In this document: positions 1 to 11,202 of the stretch, piece by piece
How positions within the stretch are numbered: position 1 is the stretch's first letter
How the letters are laid out: each line of letters starts with the position of its first letter
DNA from: Aegilops tauschii subsp. strangulata
Lineage: Eukaryota > Streptophyta > Magnoliopsida > Poales > Poaceae
Direction of reading: 5' to 3'
Assembly (NCBI RefSeq): GCF_002575655.3
Contig: NC_053036.3
Span: forward strand, 196,324,788-196,388,787
DNA: 64,000 nucleotides
Notes under the pieces: model-generated
What the model was told of the DNA's origin: nothing
The model's input: the letters and a program-made list of their open reading frames with translations, nothing else
The model's database searches: none
Made by a program: the position numbers and the translations under genes

Positions 1-990
1 CACCTGTGGAAGGATTGTGCGATCATGAAGGCCTTTAAGAACTACAATGGCCCGGGCGGCGGCTCAGGCGCCGGCGGCTCAAATTCTGGTCCTCAGAGCG
101 GTCAAGGGGGCTTTAATCAACAGTCTGGCCAGGGTCATCAACAACAGCAGGGGGGTTATCAGACCAATCCAAAGCAGCTCAGCGGTGGACAGTATCATGT
201 GTTTACCACTAGTTTGTGCAAGCGAGATCAGAAGCTTCACAAGAGGGCGGTGAATGCTGTTGAGCCGGCGGTCCCACGCTACTTACGGTGGTCTGAGCAG
301 CCTATAGTGTGGAGTAGGGAGGATCACCCTCCCCGGGTGGATAACCCGGGCCACTTGGCCTTAGTGGTGGCTCCTCAGGTGGGAGGATATAAGTTCACAA
401 AGGTGCTCATGGATGGAGGCAGCAGCATCAACATCCTCTATTATGAGACTTTTCGCCGTATGGGGTTGGTTGATAAGAACCTCAGCCAGTCAAACACTAT
501 CTTCCATGGTGTGGTACCTGGTAAGTCGGCTTATCCAGTCGGCAAGATCGAATTGGAAGTGGCTTTTGGTGACGAGAACAACTACAGGGTGGAGAAGTTG
601 ACCTTTGAGGTGGTCAAGATAAGAAGTCCGTACCATGCTATATTTGGACGTCCGGCTTACGCCAAGTTTATGGCACGACCGTGTTATGTATACTTACAGC
701 TCAAGATGCCGGGTCACAATGGGACCATTACGGTTCACGGCAGCCGGAAGGTGGCTCTGGAGTGTGAGGAAGGCGATGCGGCTTATGCGGAATCTGTTTG
801 TGCTACAGAGGAGTTGAAGTTTTATAAAGACAATGTTGACCCAACAGATATGACCTCTCTGAAAAAGCCGACTACGGAGAACGAGCCGGCGATGAAGTTT
901 AAATCGGCTGATGAAACTAAACTTGTTGATTTTATTCCAGGTGACTCATCTCAGCAGTTTAGCATCAGTGCAAATCTGGATCCGAAATAG
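1..990 (+). pseudogene. Element A gag C-terminus and protease (partial)
   Basis: The open frame is already open at base 1, so the true start is upstream; the ATG at 25 is internal. The first ~60 residues are a Gly/Gln/Asn-rich gag tail. From about residue 125 comes the retropepsin region: VLMDGGSSINIL holds the catalytic Asp in the DGGS form usual for Tat proteases, followed by a GRPAYAKF segment near residue 210. The frame is closed by TAG at 988-990 and goes on in the same frame after it (ESALIEFIREN..), so the stop is a point nonsense, most simply CAG to TAG, inside a polyprotein. Gag-pol would act in cytoplasmic virus-like particles. Confidence 0.88.
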
Positions 991-1053
991 GAAAGCGCGC
1001 TCATCGAGTTCATCCGTGAGAATAGGGACATCTTCGCATGGAAACCCTCTGAC

Positions 1054-1509
1054 ATGCCAGGTGTACCTAGAGAACTCGCTGAGCATACTCTCAATATTGA
1101 TCCTAAATTTAAGCCAGTCAGACAGTTCCTTCGGCGGTTTAATGAAGAGAGGCGGAAAGCTATTGGTGAAGAGGTGGCCCGGCTCTTGGCGGCCGGGTTT
1201 ATTGTTGAAGTCTTTCACCCAGAGTGGTTGGCTAACCCGGTGCTCGTACTCAAGAAGAACGGCACCTGGCGGATGTGTGTGGACTACACGGACTTGAACA
1301 AGGCGTGTCCGGCTGATCCTTTTGCCCTCCCCCGTATTGATCAAATCATTGATGCTACGGCAGGTTGTGCACGTTTAAGTTTCTTGGATGCTTATTCCGG
1401 TTATCATCAGATTAAGATGGCAGTTAAGGACCAGGAGAAGACGGCGTTCATCACTCCCTTTGGAGCCTTCTGCTATGTATCCATGCCCTTTGGACTCAAG
1501 TGTGCATAA
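1054..1509 (+). pseudogene. Element A reverse transcriptase, N-terminal half
   Basis: It shares the frame of the gag-protease segment. Visible RT blocks are LLAAGFIVEVFHPEWLANPV, WRMCVDYTDLNKACP, LPRIDQIIDATAG, LSFLDAYSGYHQIKM and MPFGLK. The reading stops abruptly after FGLKCA. In element F, 23 codons lie between FGLK and AYVDD; here only 16 nt remain, so about 53 bp are missing around 1504, which also shifts the frame. RT copies element RNA into cDNA; losing this finger/palm connection would abolish activity. Confidence 0.88.
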
Positions 1510-1906
1510 TGTTCACGCTTATGTGGATGATATTGTGGTTAAGTCCATAAAAGAGGAAACCCTGATAGATGATCTAAGGGAAACCTTTGATAATCTCCGG
1601 GTCTTTAAAATGATGCTTAACCCGGCCAAGTGTGTCTTTGGTGTTCCTGCAGGCAAACTCTTGGGCTTCCTGGTTTCTGACAGGGGCATTGAGGCTAACC
1701 CGGAGAAGATCAAGGTCATCACCTCCCTGGCTAAGCCGGCGTGTATAAATGACGTTCAGCGCTTGGCGGGTCGCATTGCTGCTTTAAGCCACTTTATAAG
1801 CCGTTTGGGTGAGAAGGCCATGCCCTTATATCAGTTGATGAAGAAAACTGATAACTTTGTCTGGAATGATGCAGCTAATACCGCCTTTGAGGAGTTGAAG
1901 AAGTAG
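1508..1906 (+). pseudogene. Element A reverse transcriptase, catalytic YVDD half
   Basis: Frame 2 continues RT after the deletion: NVHAYVDDIVVKS contains the catalytic YVDD, then CVFGVPAGKLLGFLVSDRGIEANPEKI and the thumb/connection LAGRIAALSHFISRLGEK. It ends in TAG at 1904-1906 (EELKK stop LAEPP), where the family frame simply continues into the RNase H linker, consistent with CAG to TAG. Confidence 0.88.
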
Positions 1907-2716
1907 CTGGCAGAGCCCCCAGTCCTTGCTGCTCCGGTTGATAAGGAGCCCTTGCTACTGTATGTGGCGGCAAACGCACGAGCCATCAGTGTGGCTATTG
2001 TGGCAGAGCGCAAGGAGGCGGGTAAAGAACATCCGGTTCAGCGGCCGGTTTATTATGTCAGCGAAGTGCTCATTGAGTCCAAGCAACGGTACCCGCATTG
2101 GCAGAAGCTTGTGTATGGTGTGTTCATGGCAAGCCGGAAACTTAAGCATTATTTTCAGGGTCATCCCATCACTGTGGTCAGCTCTGCCCCCCTTGGTGAC
2201 ATCATCCAAAACAGAGAGGCCACAGGGAGAATTGCTAAGTGGGCTATAGAACTTGCACCTCATGGTCTCAGATATGTGCCACGCACTGCTGTTAAATCTC
2301 AGGCCTTGGTGGATTTCATCAATGATTGGACAGAGTCACAAGTGCCTGAGCAAAAGCCGGATAACACATATTGGACTATTCACTTCGATGGGTCCAGGCA
2401 GTTAGAGGGCTCGGGGGCTGGCGTTGTGTTGGCTTCCCCTAAAGGTGACAAGTTCCATTATGTGCTGCAGCTGATGTTTCCTTGCACTAACAATGCGGCT
2501 GAATACGAGGCCTTGCTCCACGGTCTTTGGATGGCTAAGGAAATGAGCTTGAGCCGGGTAAGATGCTTCGGTGACTCAGACTTGGTGGTTCAACAAGTAT
2601 CAGGCAAGTGGGACTCTAAGGACCCTCTAATGGCGGCTTATCGCCGCGAAGTTGATGCCATTGCTGGGCACTTTCAGGGCTACCAAGTAGAACACATTGA
2701 TCGCAGGAAGAACTAG
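1907..2716 (+). pseudogene. Element A RNase H domain
   Basis: Same frame as the YVDD half. The first part is the RT connection/tether (PVYYVSEVLIESKQRYPHWQ, FMASRKLKHYF, REATGRIAKWAIEL). The RNase H core follows with its acidic residues in order: FDGSRQLEGSGAG, NNAAEYEALLHGL and FGDSDLVVQQV. The stop TAG at 2714-2716 falls inside the last motif (RRKN stop AADALSRL), so the fourth acidic residue lies beyond the stop. RNase H removes the RNA strand during cDNA synthesis. Confidence 0.87.
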
Positions 2717-3606
2717 GCGGCTGATGCCCTAAGCCGGCTAGGCTCTCAGCGAAAGCCGGTGCCGCCTAACACTTTCTTGGATGTCCTGTATAGCCCTTCG
2801 GTTAAATTGCCTACGGAGGAAGACTTGGCTGTCCCTGACCCGGAGGCACAACTGGTGGCGGCTCTCCATATCATACCAGACTGGACAATGCCATATCTGG
2901 CTTACATGACCCGGGGCGAGTTGCCTGAGGATGAAACTTTGGCCAGGCAAATAACCCGGCGGGCCAAGTCAATGATTGTTATTGATGGCGAGTTGCATCA
3001 TCGCAGTGTTACAGGAGCATTTCAGCGTTGTGTCTCCCCTGAGGAAGGTCAAGAGATCTTGCGGGAGATCCATGAAGGGGATTGTGGCCATCACGCCGGC
3101 TCAAAGTCCCTTGTGGCCAAGGCTTTTCGTCATGGTTTTTATTGGTTGACGTCTCATGCTGATGTAGAGGGCTTGGTCAGTAAATGTGATGGTTGCCAGA
3201 GGTTCTCACGACGGGCTCATGTGCCGGCTCAGGAACTAAGGATGATTCCAATCACTTGGCCCTTTGCGGTCTGGGGGCTTGACATGGTTGGGCCTTTTAA
3301 AAGGTCCAAGGATAAGAAGACCCACCTCTTGGTGGCAGTTGATAAGTTCACAAAGTGGGTGGAAGCTGAGCCAGTTAGCAAGTGCGATGCAGCCACGGCG
3401 GTTCAATTTATGAAAAAGGTGATTTTCCGCTTCGGCTTTCCGCACAACATCATAACTGACAATGGCACCAATCTCTCCAAAGGCGCTATGGAAGATTTTT
3501 GTCAACGAGAGCATATCCGACTTGATGTTTCCTCAGTGGCTCATCCTCAATCCAATGGTCAAGCTGAGAGAGCTAACCAGGAGATTCTGAAGGGCATCAA
3601 GCCCGG
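2717..3606 (+). pseudogene. Element A integrase: zinc-binding domain and catalytic core
   Basis: Same frame as RNase H. It opens with AADALSRLG, then a linker, then the HHCC zinc-binding module (GDCGHHAGSKSL and SKCDGCQRFSRR). The DD35E core is complete: first Asp in WGLDMVGPF, second in ITDNGTNLS, Glu in HPQSNGQAERANQE. The frame is lost near 3603-3610, and the C-terminal part is read in frame 1. Integrase inserts the cDNA into chromosomal DNA. Confidence 0.87.
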
Positions 3607-3609
3607 CTT

Positions 3610-4140
3610 TTGGTCCCTTTGCAACGGACGCCGGGTTGTTGGGTGGAGGAGTTGCCCTCCGTCTTATGGAGTATCAACACTACTCCTAACAGGTCTACAG
3701 GCTTCACGCCTTTCTTCATGGTTTATGGAGCAGAAGCAGTCCTCCCCAGTGACATCCGTCACAACTCACCTCGCGTGGCGGCTTATGTTGAGACGGATAA
3801 TGAACAGGCGCGCCAGGATGCTCTTGACTTGTTGGACGAACAGCGTGATGTGGCAGCAGCCCGTTCAGCGATTTACCAACAAGACTTGCGCCGTTATCAT
3901 AGCCGCTGGGTCAAATCCCGGGTCTTCCAGGAAGGCGACCTTGTGCTCCGGCTCATCCAGGATCAAACAGATGCACACAAGTTATCCCCGCCTTGGGAAG
4001 GGCCCTTTGTGGTCAGCAAGAACTTGCACAACGGGTCGTATTACCTCATTGACATTCAGGAGCACAAAGATTCACGTAAGTCGGAGGAGGAGACCCGTCG
4101 GCCGTGGAACATAGCTCAGCTTCGGCCCTACTACACTTGA
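3610..4140 (+). pseudogene. Element A integrase C-terminal domain
   Basis: After the frameshift the integrase tail continues: WVEELPSVLWSINTTPNRSTGFTPFFMVYGAEAVLPSD is the conserved post-core block, followed by a helical region, then LVLRLIQ..WEGPFVVSKNLHNGSYYLID, the GPF/Y module, ending NIAQLRPYYT before TGA. No chromodomain follows, as expected for Tat and unlike element C. The ATG at 3610 is not a real start. Confidence 0.86.
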
Positions 4141-4288
4141 GCCACCGGCTCTCGTGGTGTACATATTTCTCTCAGACATGTATATATTATGATAAAGCAA
4201 TAAAGCAGGACCTCTGTCCTATTTTCTCCTCCAAATATGCACGTGTTGTTTTTATTACAAGATTACATGATGAGGATCCGGCTTATGA

Positions 4289-4677
4289 TCGTATTCGAAT
4301 CGAGCCGTAAGCAGTAAAGTCACTTGGGGGCTTCCTGTTCAAACATGGGTCGTATTCGAACCAAAGAGAACATAGCTGTCGATACCCATTTGATTGGCAA
4401 AATGCCGAGCTCATTGGGAGGTTACCTTTGGTCACATTTGAATCATAGTTTAACCCCTCTGAGAACCGACGTGGATCGTATTCGAATCAGCGTTGTTAAA
4501 CAATTTCTTAAAATCACTTGGGGGCTTCCTGTTCAAACATGGGTCGTATTCGAACCAAAGAGAACATAGCTGTTGATACCCTCTTGATTGGCATCGCCAC
4601 ACCCACTGGGGGCTATATGATCGTATCCAAATCTTAGCTTAAACCCCTTTGGGCCGGGTCTCTGGTCGTATTCGAAC
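4289..4677 (+). repeat. Element A non-coding region with repeated CGTATTCGAA motifs
   Basis: Within the non-coding stretch 4141-5213 the near-palindrome TCGTATTCGAA(C/T) recurs at about 4289, 4350, 4476, 4543 and 4667, with a degenerate copy at 4620. Around it a roughly 190-bp unit (CACTTGGGGGCTTCCTG..) is present twice, at about 4320 and 4516. The same block occurs reverse-complemented in element B at 18560-18990, so it is a shared family domain. The rest of 4141-5213 shows no gene. Confidence 0.7.
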
Positions 4678-5213
4678 CGGAAGCCCCTAAGTTCTTCTGC
4701 TTTATCACAAGTTCACTCTGATTATGTCAAGATGTGTACGGCCGGGTCTCACTTTGCCGGCTTAAAATGTTAGTTGAACACCATGGGTGTCATTAAAACA
4801 AGTGACTCAGAGTTGAGGTACCAACCTTGTTACCCGGGTTATCTAACCCGGAAGTATGCTACAGGCTGCTAAGTGTGTTATCATGGCTATCTTCAGGATA
4901 CTACTGAGGGCCAGTCTTTTTTTATTCGTATTCCGGGTTATCCATCCAAAACACCTGATTCTCAGGGTGGTAAGCCGCCTCGAGACTTGTGATTTGCCTT
5001 TCTATGCAGGATACTTAAAGGCACCTCTTTGAGGTTGAGAAAAACAAAGGGATGATTATGACCCGGAGAAACATCAAAGAGACAACTTCAAAAGATCTTG
5101 GCATTCAATATGTGCACGATGGCACGGCAGAGATAGACTGTTGCACCTACTTTATTACAACATTCATCAAATCTAACAAGGGTGGAGCATTGTTTGGTAA
5201 ACCGACAGCCGAG

Positions 5214-8200
5214 TTACGATGCTCGCTGGGTGGAAGTCTCCGGCTCGTTCCTGTCCTCTCCTCCGGCTGATCCCAAGACCTGGAAGGTTGATGACTTCCA
5301 GTCGATGCCGCTGAGAGCTTCGAACTGGGCTTCCTCGTCAATTAACCCGGCCGGGTCAATCTCCGGAGTGAAGGTGTGCTGACGGGCCGGCGGGATCAGG
5401 TTGAGGGCATCATAGCGAGGGGTTGGAATCCTCTGATTCTCCGCGTCATAACCCGGCCGGTACTTGGTCAGATCTGTGTCATTCCCGATGAGGGTGGCCA
5501 CCGGGCGTACAACCTTCACGCACGCTGCGAAATCCTTCTGATCGAAAGCTGAGCCGTCTTCCTTCAGGCTTGGATAGCCAAGGGCAATGTCTGCCGGGTC
5601 TAACTCCGGCAGGAATGCCTTGGCCCGGCTCAGTGCGGCGATTGCTCCGGCTCTCGCAGAAGCCCGTCGCAGCTCTTGGATCCGCTGAGGCAGAACGGCG
5701 AGCCGGCGCAGGACTTCTGCCAGGTGAGTCGGCACCTCGTTGGATAGGGCCACCACAGCTAATGCACGCTGTGACCCGGTGTAGAGCTGCTCCACCAGGG
5801 TATACACGGCCTTTAGCTTGGTGACCACGCTCTGGTTGAGGTTGGCACTTCTGGGACCTGTTTAACAGAATCAAGTAAGTCGGCGACAAGGATGAATCAT
5901 GAGATATAAACATTCTAACATTGATGAAAGCCGGTGAGGCGACTTACCGAAGATGGCGGCTACCATTTGGGAAACCTGGCGCTTTAGGCCGGAGAGCTCG
6001 GCGGTCTTCTCAGAGAGAGTCTTCTCCGCCTGTTCTGCCCGGGTCACCAGTGCGGCCTTGTCTTCAGCCCAGGCCTTCCACTCAGCATAAAATTCTGTCT
6101 TCAGCCTCTCTTGAGCGGCGATGCTCGAGACAAACTTGGCGTTTGCCTTCCGGGTCTCCATCTCCTGCGTCTTCAGCCGGCTCTTGAGATCCGCAAGATC
6201 CGACTCTAGCTTCTTGCCAACAGCCTGAATAAATTTCCGGGTTATTAACAGTCATTATATAAGTCCCAAGCGTTTTCCAAGCAAAGACACTTGGCACTTG
6301 GGGGCTAATGCATATTGAACGTATCTATCTACATACAGCCGGCTCAATTGAGTAAGCCGGAACCTAAGTCTACAACATATTCACGTCATAAGTCGTCGAC
6401 TTGGGGGCTAGCATGGCAAAGGTAACTATGCAGTAAGTAAGAAGATAGCAGAAAGATACCTCAGATTTTTGCTGGATCTGGTTTACTATGGCGACCTCGG
6501 CGTCCCGCCTCTTGTGTACTTGGCTGATGTAGCCAGGGACGAGTTCTCCAATGCTCAGGTTGCTGTAGTTGGAGAGATCCAGATTCGCCCGGTGGAGCTG
6601 CAGCAACTCCCCCTTAGCGGAGCACTTGGCCAACACGGTCGGTCTCCCCGGCTCAACATACTCCGTCCGGGTGATTACCACGTCCGGGTCGTCTGCTGGA
6701 GGAGCTGAGCCGGAGGCCTCCGGGTTAACCGAAGTTTCGGTCGTTGCCTTGGTAGTTGGGGCGGGGGCTTCAGGTGCCGTGTCCATTGGAGTGGTGGCTT
6801 CGGGGGCGGAGGCAGCTGGCGGTTCTTGGACTGTCACCGCCGGCTCAGGCAGATCCGGCACTCCGGCCGACTTGGTTTTCTTCACCCTCTTGGTGAGCTT
6901 TGCTTGGGCACTGAAAGAACAACAAAGGTTGGTACAAAGAATATGAATAAAGATCCGAACAACATAAGATGATTGTTGTTACCCGGGCGCGGTCTTGAAA
7001 GCCGGCAGATTTGACTGCATGGAGTCACCCGAAGAGGGGGAGGTCTCCTGGTAATTGGAGTCAGAAGAGTTGAGTGGCTGACGGATAACACCCGCCAACG
7101 GGTGAAAAGGGTACAAGTGGGAAATAACCTCAGTTCGGCGTTTCCTTGTTGCGTCGGGTAACCCGGCGGAGAGGTCGGTGTCCTTGTTGGTCCGGGTGTG
7201 ACGCCGGCTTTCGTGAACCTGTCGCTTCAAAAGAAATTGAGGGTCTTGATGAGCTAAAGGATGTGAAAAGCTTACTTTCCGGGTTACCCTTCGGACTTTC
7301 AGCTGGGGCAAGGGCTCCGAGTTGGAGGAAAGTGACATTACCTCTTCAACCACCGAGTTACTTGCACCGGTGTCATCCTGTCAATGAGCAAGTATCGATA
7401 AGGCGGACAGCAACAAACAGTGAATATAGTAAAGATTTAAATGCTCAGGAGTTACCTCTGACTCGGAGCTGTCGCTTAATTGCATCAGCTCCGAAGCAGT
7501 AGGCCTGCTTCCTTTTTTGCGAGGGGCGGCTTTCTTGGCGGCTTTCTTCGCCTTCCTGGCTTTCTTGGCCGCCTCATGGTCATATTTGACCCGCCAGAAC
7601 TTATCATCAGCCTGAAAAATACAATGACAAATTTTTAAAACGGTTCAGATGAAGGTTATATGCAGACGAAGATAAAAAGTTAAAGTTAGCGGCTTACCGC
7701 TGGGGCTGGATTGGTCTTGCAGAAGGGGGCTAACCCGGTCCTTCCGCAGTCTGCCAGGCTCTCGTTTAAAAGAGCCTTGGTCTCCTCCTCTGCAACATCT
7801 TCTGGAAGATCGTTGCGGCTGTGCCTCTGAGGGTCATCCTTTCGCCCTGTGTACTCACACATTAAGCCGGGGCGGCGGCTCAATGGGATCACCCGCCAGG
7901 AGATCCAGACCCGGACCAGGTCAATTCCGTTCAGACCGTTGCCCAGGAGGGCCTTGATTTTGTTGATAGTAGGAAGCAGAGGCTGGCGCTCCGCTTGAGT
8001 CAGCTTGTCCGACAGTGGGTGAGTCGGCTCCAAACGTGTTGGGCGAAAGCCGGGCAGTGGGCTTTCATCAGCCGGGGACGTATCTTGGCAGTAAAACCAA
8101 GTCATGTTCCAGTCCTTAGGGTGGCTCGGCGGCTCTGCGTAAGGGAAATGACAGTCCCTACACCGCTGGATGGAAATGCCACCTAACTCCAGACTTGGTC

Positions 8201-8590
8201 CGTTGGCGCACTCATTCTGGCGGTTTAAATAAAAAAGCTCTCTGAAGAGCAGCAGACTATGCTCTTCTCCAAGGTAAACCTCGCAGAAGACTTGGAAATT
8301 GCAGATGTTGGACACTGAGTTGGGCCTATATCTTGAGGCTGCAAGTCAAAGAAGTTGAGCACGTCCCTGAAAAACTTTGAGCCGGGCGGTGCGAAGCCCC
8401 GGCTCATATGATCTGCGAAAATCACTACCTCCCCGTCCTTTGGCTGTGGTCTCTCTTCTGACGGGTCAGGGGCACGGTAGGACATGATTTCCTTCTTAGG
8501 CAGATATCCGGACTTAACAAAATTGGCTAGGGTCTCGTTGGTGACGTTGGACCTCATCCAGTTGCAAGTGATGGGAGCCTTAGGAGGCAT
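5214..8590 (-). CDS. Antisense multi-exon gene of element A (putative gypsy-type transposon / Transposase_28-like protein), frameshifted
   Basis: It starts at ATG 8590 (MPPKAPITCNW..). Exon 1 (8590-7698) carries the plant gypsy-associated domain I recognise as Transposase_28-like: SRGFAPPGSKFFRDVLNFFDLQPQDI, then CEVYLGEEHSLLLFRELFYL. A single-base loss near 8325 shifts the frame within it. GT-AG junctions read by eye give exon 2 (7611-7456, Lys/Ala-rich, NLS-like AKKARKAKKAAKKAAPRKK), exon 3 (7377-6983), exon 4 (6910-6460, Pro/Ala-rich then a helix), exon 5 (6224-5948, coiled-coil-like) and exon 6 (5857-5214, stop 5214). Strong donors GTAAGC (7697) and GTAAGT (5947) support splicing. Such antisense ORFs are known in Tat elements; the function is unknown to me. 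Confidence 0.72.
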
Positions 8591-9502
8591 GGTGAAAGTT
8601 GGCAGTCTATGACAAAAAGAAAAAAATGTCCGGGTTAACTTTAAGCCGCAGATCTACAATTCACAACTAAGGTGGCGGCTTACGAAGGGGACTAATGATA
8701 TGTACTCTGGTACAGTGGGTTATTTAAGCCACAGGGGCATTCAGAGTAAGTTGGTTATCTACGGCCTTACCACAGTTGAGCCGGAGGATTCTACGGCGCG
8801 TGGTCTCTTTAAACCGGAATTGTAAGCTGCCAAGGTTCAATGGTTGCAGTTTTTACTAAGTGTGGTAAAACAGGTTTCACATATTGCTGTAACTTTTTTG
8901 GATCAAAATGGTCGGTCCAAAGAAAATTTTCTAGACCTAAAAAGCGGACGCAGGGGAGTTCTTGAGCTCGAAGGAGGTCTTATGCACTAGAAAGAAGTGT
9001 GTTTTGCAGGTAAAATGAGTACTAAACAACTACTGCAGCAAGTCTATACAGATCTAAGATCAACATGAGCAATAAGAAAGAAAGCTACCAAAGTATATGG
9101 CAATGGCGACGAACACGAAGAACACAGACGAACCCTACGGTAGATCTATCTTACAGGGCAAGCAAGACTTACCGGAGTTGGAGAGCTGTGGAGGTTGTTG
9201 CGTTTCTCTGGTCCGTTCAGGGTGATGCAGCAGCCTGAGCTTGGTGACGACGAGAAGACCCGTGGCGGCGACGGCAGAGGAGCTCGGGCAGAGGAGCGAT
9301 GGCACGAGGAAGAAGATGGGGGGGAAGTGGCTGAAAGCCCATCGGGCCGGCCTATTTATTAGGCAAGGCCATAAGTGGGCGCGAGATTCAAGGAGACCAC
9401 GCCGTGGTTATCTCCCCCCACGACGCCTCGATTTTCGGAATGACAGTAAAAGCAAAGCTCCGTTGCGGATCTGGTGGAGTAAAAAATGGGCTTAATGGAA
9501 GA

Positions 9503-9544
9503 TGACGTCACGGCGGATTATCCGGAGTCCAGAGGATGACGTCA
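9503..9544. promoter_or_regulatory. Two TGACGTCA palindromes (bZIP-type sites)
   Basis: Perfect TGACGTCA occurs at 9503-9510 and 9537-9544, each followed by C-G-C/G. This octamer is the CRE/TGA-type core bound by plant bZIP factors. The pair sits about 0.9 kb upstream of the antisense gene start and about 100 bp before the 3' LTR. The role is inferred. Confidence 0.4.
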
Positions 9545-9631
9545 CGCCGGGTTATGGCTTTCACATGAATGGTAAGCCGGAGATTTTTTCTGTCGGCAGA
9601 GTTGATGATTGACATGAGCCGGCTCAAATCA

Positions 9632-9644
9632 ATCTGGGGCCTAA
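9632..9644 (+). other. Element A polypurine tract
   Basis: ATCTGGGGCCTAA lies directly before the LTR start TGTTGAGG. It has the same form as the tract of element B read on its sense strand (AACTGGGGGCTAA before TGTCGGGG). Primer site for plus-strand DNA. Confidence 0.7.
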
Positions 9645-10163
9645 TGTTGAGGATATAGACCTTAGAGTCACCCGCCAGGAGGGGCCGGGTTACTCATATG
9701 GTCGTTGCGAGAAGCCCGGAGCCAAGCTTGATGACGATGGGCCAGAGATGGGCTAAGACCCGGATATGGCTTAAAGCCCGTAGTTACAATCATTATTATG
9801 GTTAAACTTGTAGCATAAGGCAAGTATAGTTGAGAGTCCGAGCTGGACACTCTTATGAGCCGGCCGGGACTCTAAGGGCTGCTGGGCGTTTTCCTCCCTA
9901 TATAAAGGGACGACCCGGCAGCGGTTTAGGGACAAGAACAATCTCATCGAGAGCCGGGCATAGCAAGTTTAGCTCCCTGGTGATTGTAACCCTAATCAAT
10001 ACCATCACAACTGGACGTAGGCTTTTACCTTCACCGTAAGGGGCCGAACCAGTATAAACCCTCGTGTCCCTTGTCCCACATTAACCCCTTCAAGCTTCCT
10101 AGTTGTGATGGCTCCACGACTAAGTCCTAGCTCGAGGACATCTGCCGTGACAATTCCACGACA
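9645..10163 (+). repeat. Element A 3' LTR (519 bp)
   Basis: Begins TGTTGAGGATATA and ends CCACGACA. A TATA box (TATATAAA) lies at 9899-9906. The last 30 bp resemble the reverse complement of the start of the B LTR as printed on +, and the first bases match the sense-strand start of the B LTR, so A and B LTRs share termini but not their middles. The following bases ACCTC would be the right target duplication; the left copy is off-window. Confidence 0.85.
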
Positions 10164-10644
10164 ACCTCATTACACCATCCTTCTCTATAAGCTTAAATAG
10201 TCTTGATCTCGCGGGTGTGAGATTGCTGAGTCCTCGTGACTCACAGATTCTACCAAAACAGTTGCAGGTGCCGTCGATGCCAGTGCAGATGATGGGATCG
10301 ATCTCAAGTGGGAGTTCGATGAGGAACGTGGTCGTTACTATGTGTCTTTTCCTGATGATCAGTACTGGAGCCCAGTTGGGACGATCGGGGATCTAGCATT
10401 TGGGGTTGTCTTATTTTCATTTGGATGTTGACCGTAGTCGGTCTATGTGTGTATTTTGAATGATGTATGAATTATATTTATGTATTGTGTGAAGTGGCGA
10501 TTGTAAGCCAACTCTTTATCCCATTCTTGTTCATTACATGGGATTGTGTGAAGATGACCCTTCTTACGACAAAACCACTATGCGGTTATGCCTCTAAGTC
10601 GTGCCTCGACACGTGGGAGATATAGCCGCATCGTGGGCGTTACA
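10164..10644 (+). repeat. Left LTR of element C, last 481 bp
   Basis: Collinear with 26261-26741 of the middle LTR at equal length, starting exactly at the end of element A and ending GGGCGTTACA. The upstream ~3.7 kb of this LTR should lie left of A outside the window. By eye there are six to nine mismatches between each pair of the three LTR copies over this stretch. Confidence 0.88.
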
Positions 10645-10647
10645 AGT

Positions 10648-10661
10648 TGGTAATCAGAGCC
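10648..10661 (+). other. C1 primer binding site (initiator-Met tRNA-like)
   Basis: TGGTAATCAGAGCC follows the LTR end after AGT. The plant initiator-Met complement is TGGTATCAGAGCC; here an extra A follows TGGTA. The identical variant is present in C2 at 26745-26758, so it is a property of the family. Confidence 0.7.
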
Positions 10662-10938
10662 ATCCCCGACTTAGGAGCTCCTGCTTGATCGAATCGCTGC
10701 CGTTGTTGAGTCTAGAACAAAAATGTTTTGAGTCTTAGGATTATATATATCGGAGAGTAGGATTCTTTTTACTCCTCAGTCCCTTCGTCGCTCTGGTGAG
10801 GTCTCCTGACGTATAAGTTTTGACTCTTCTCTCCTCAAATTTCACTAAATTTTTTTTAGGATCACGCGGGTATCTTGGAATCGTTCTGATGGTTTTGTGA
10901 CGAGAACATTGTTCTTGGTGCCTCCTGACATTTAGGGG

Positions 10939-11202
10939 TTGTGGCAGTGTCCCGGGGAGTTGAGCTCCGAGGTGTTGTCGTCACAATTTTATCGTTGCAG
11001 TTCTGGAATACCTGAGTTTCGCCGACATCGAAATCTCTTTTATGCAGTTGTTGGTGAGATCACCTCGACGCCACCTAGTACTGGGGCGGGAGTTCGGGAG
11101 TATTGCCATAACTTGTATAACGGATGCTTTTCGAAGGTTGAGGTAAACGATTTCCGAAGGTTTCTTGGTTATGTGTTGACGGATGGATACAGCTGGATCT
11201 AG
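10939..11202 (+). CDS. Conserved 87-residue leader ORF of C1, unknown
   Basis: It lies in the untranslated leader between primer site and gag. The product begins MWQCPGELSSEV and ends DGYSWI. The C2 copy (27035-27298) has the same length with a single substitution visible (Thr to Met near residue 45). I recognise no domain. It could be a translated upstream ORF, or the frame may be open only because the copies are young. The remaining leader (10662-11797) shows no other convincing gene. Confidence 0.3.
   Translation: MWQCPGELSSEVLSSQFYRCSSGIPEFRRHRNLFYAVVGEITSTPPSTGAGVREYCHNLYNGCFSKVEVNDFRRFLGYVLTDGYSWI

Larger units (their letters stand above)
8591..9644. other. Element A region between antisense gene start and 3' LTR
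   Basis: About 1 kb without recognisable sense coding. It lies upstream of the antisense gene on the - strand, so it must hold that gene's promoter if it has one, and it is also the element's 3' untranslated region on +. It includes paired TGACGTCA palindromes and ends in the polypurine tract. The open frame at 9241-9495 shows no recognisable domain. Confidence 0.5.
1..10163 (+). mobile_element. Element A: Tat-lineage Ty3/Gypsy LTR retrotransposon, 5' end outside window
   Basis: The order is gag end, protease, reverse transcriptase, RNase H, integrase, a long non-coding and antisense-coding segment, polypurine tract and 3' LTR. Gag-pol on + with an intron-bearing gene on - between integrase and the 3' LTR is the layout known for the Tat lineage (for example maize Grande). 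The 3' LTR ends at 10163 and the next base resumes the Tekay/Del LTR sequence at the point equivalent to 26261, so A sits inside the left LTR of C. Gag-pol is broken by three TAG codons, a deletion in RT and a frameshift in integrase, so A is not autonomous now. Confidence 0.92.

Noticed and set aside
9241..9495. 84-residue basic open frame on + in element A
   Set aside because: Lies in the 3' non-coding part of A, no domain, no counterpart in B or F.
10164..10644. Left LTR of C as a deletion-truncated or solo LTR
   Set aside because: The break coincides exactly with the CA end of element A, so displacement by insertion explains it better than deletion.
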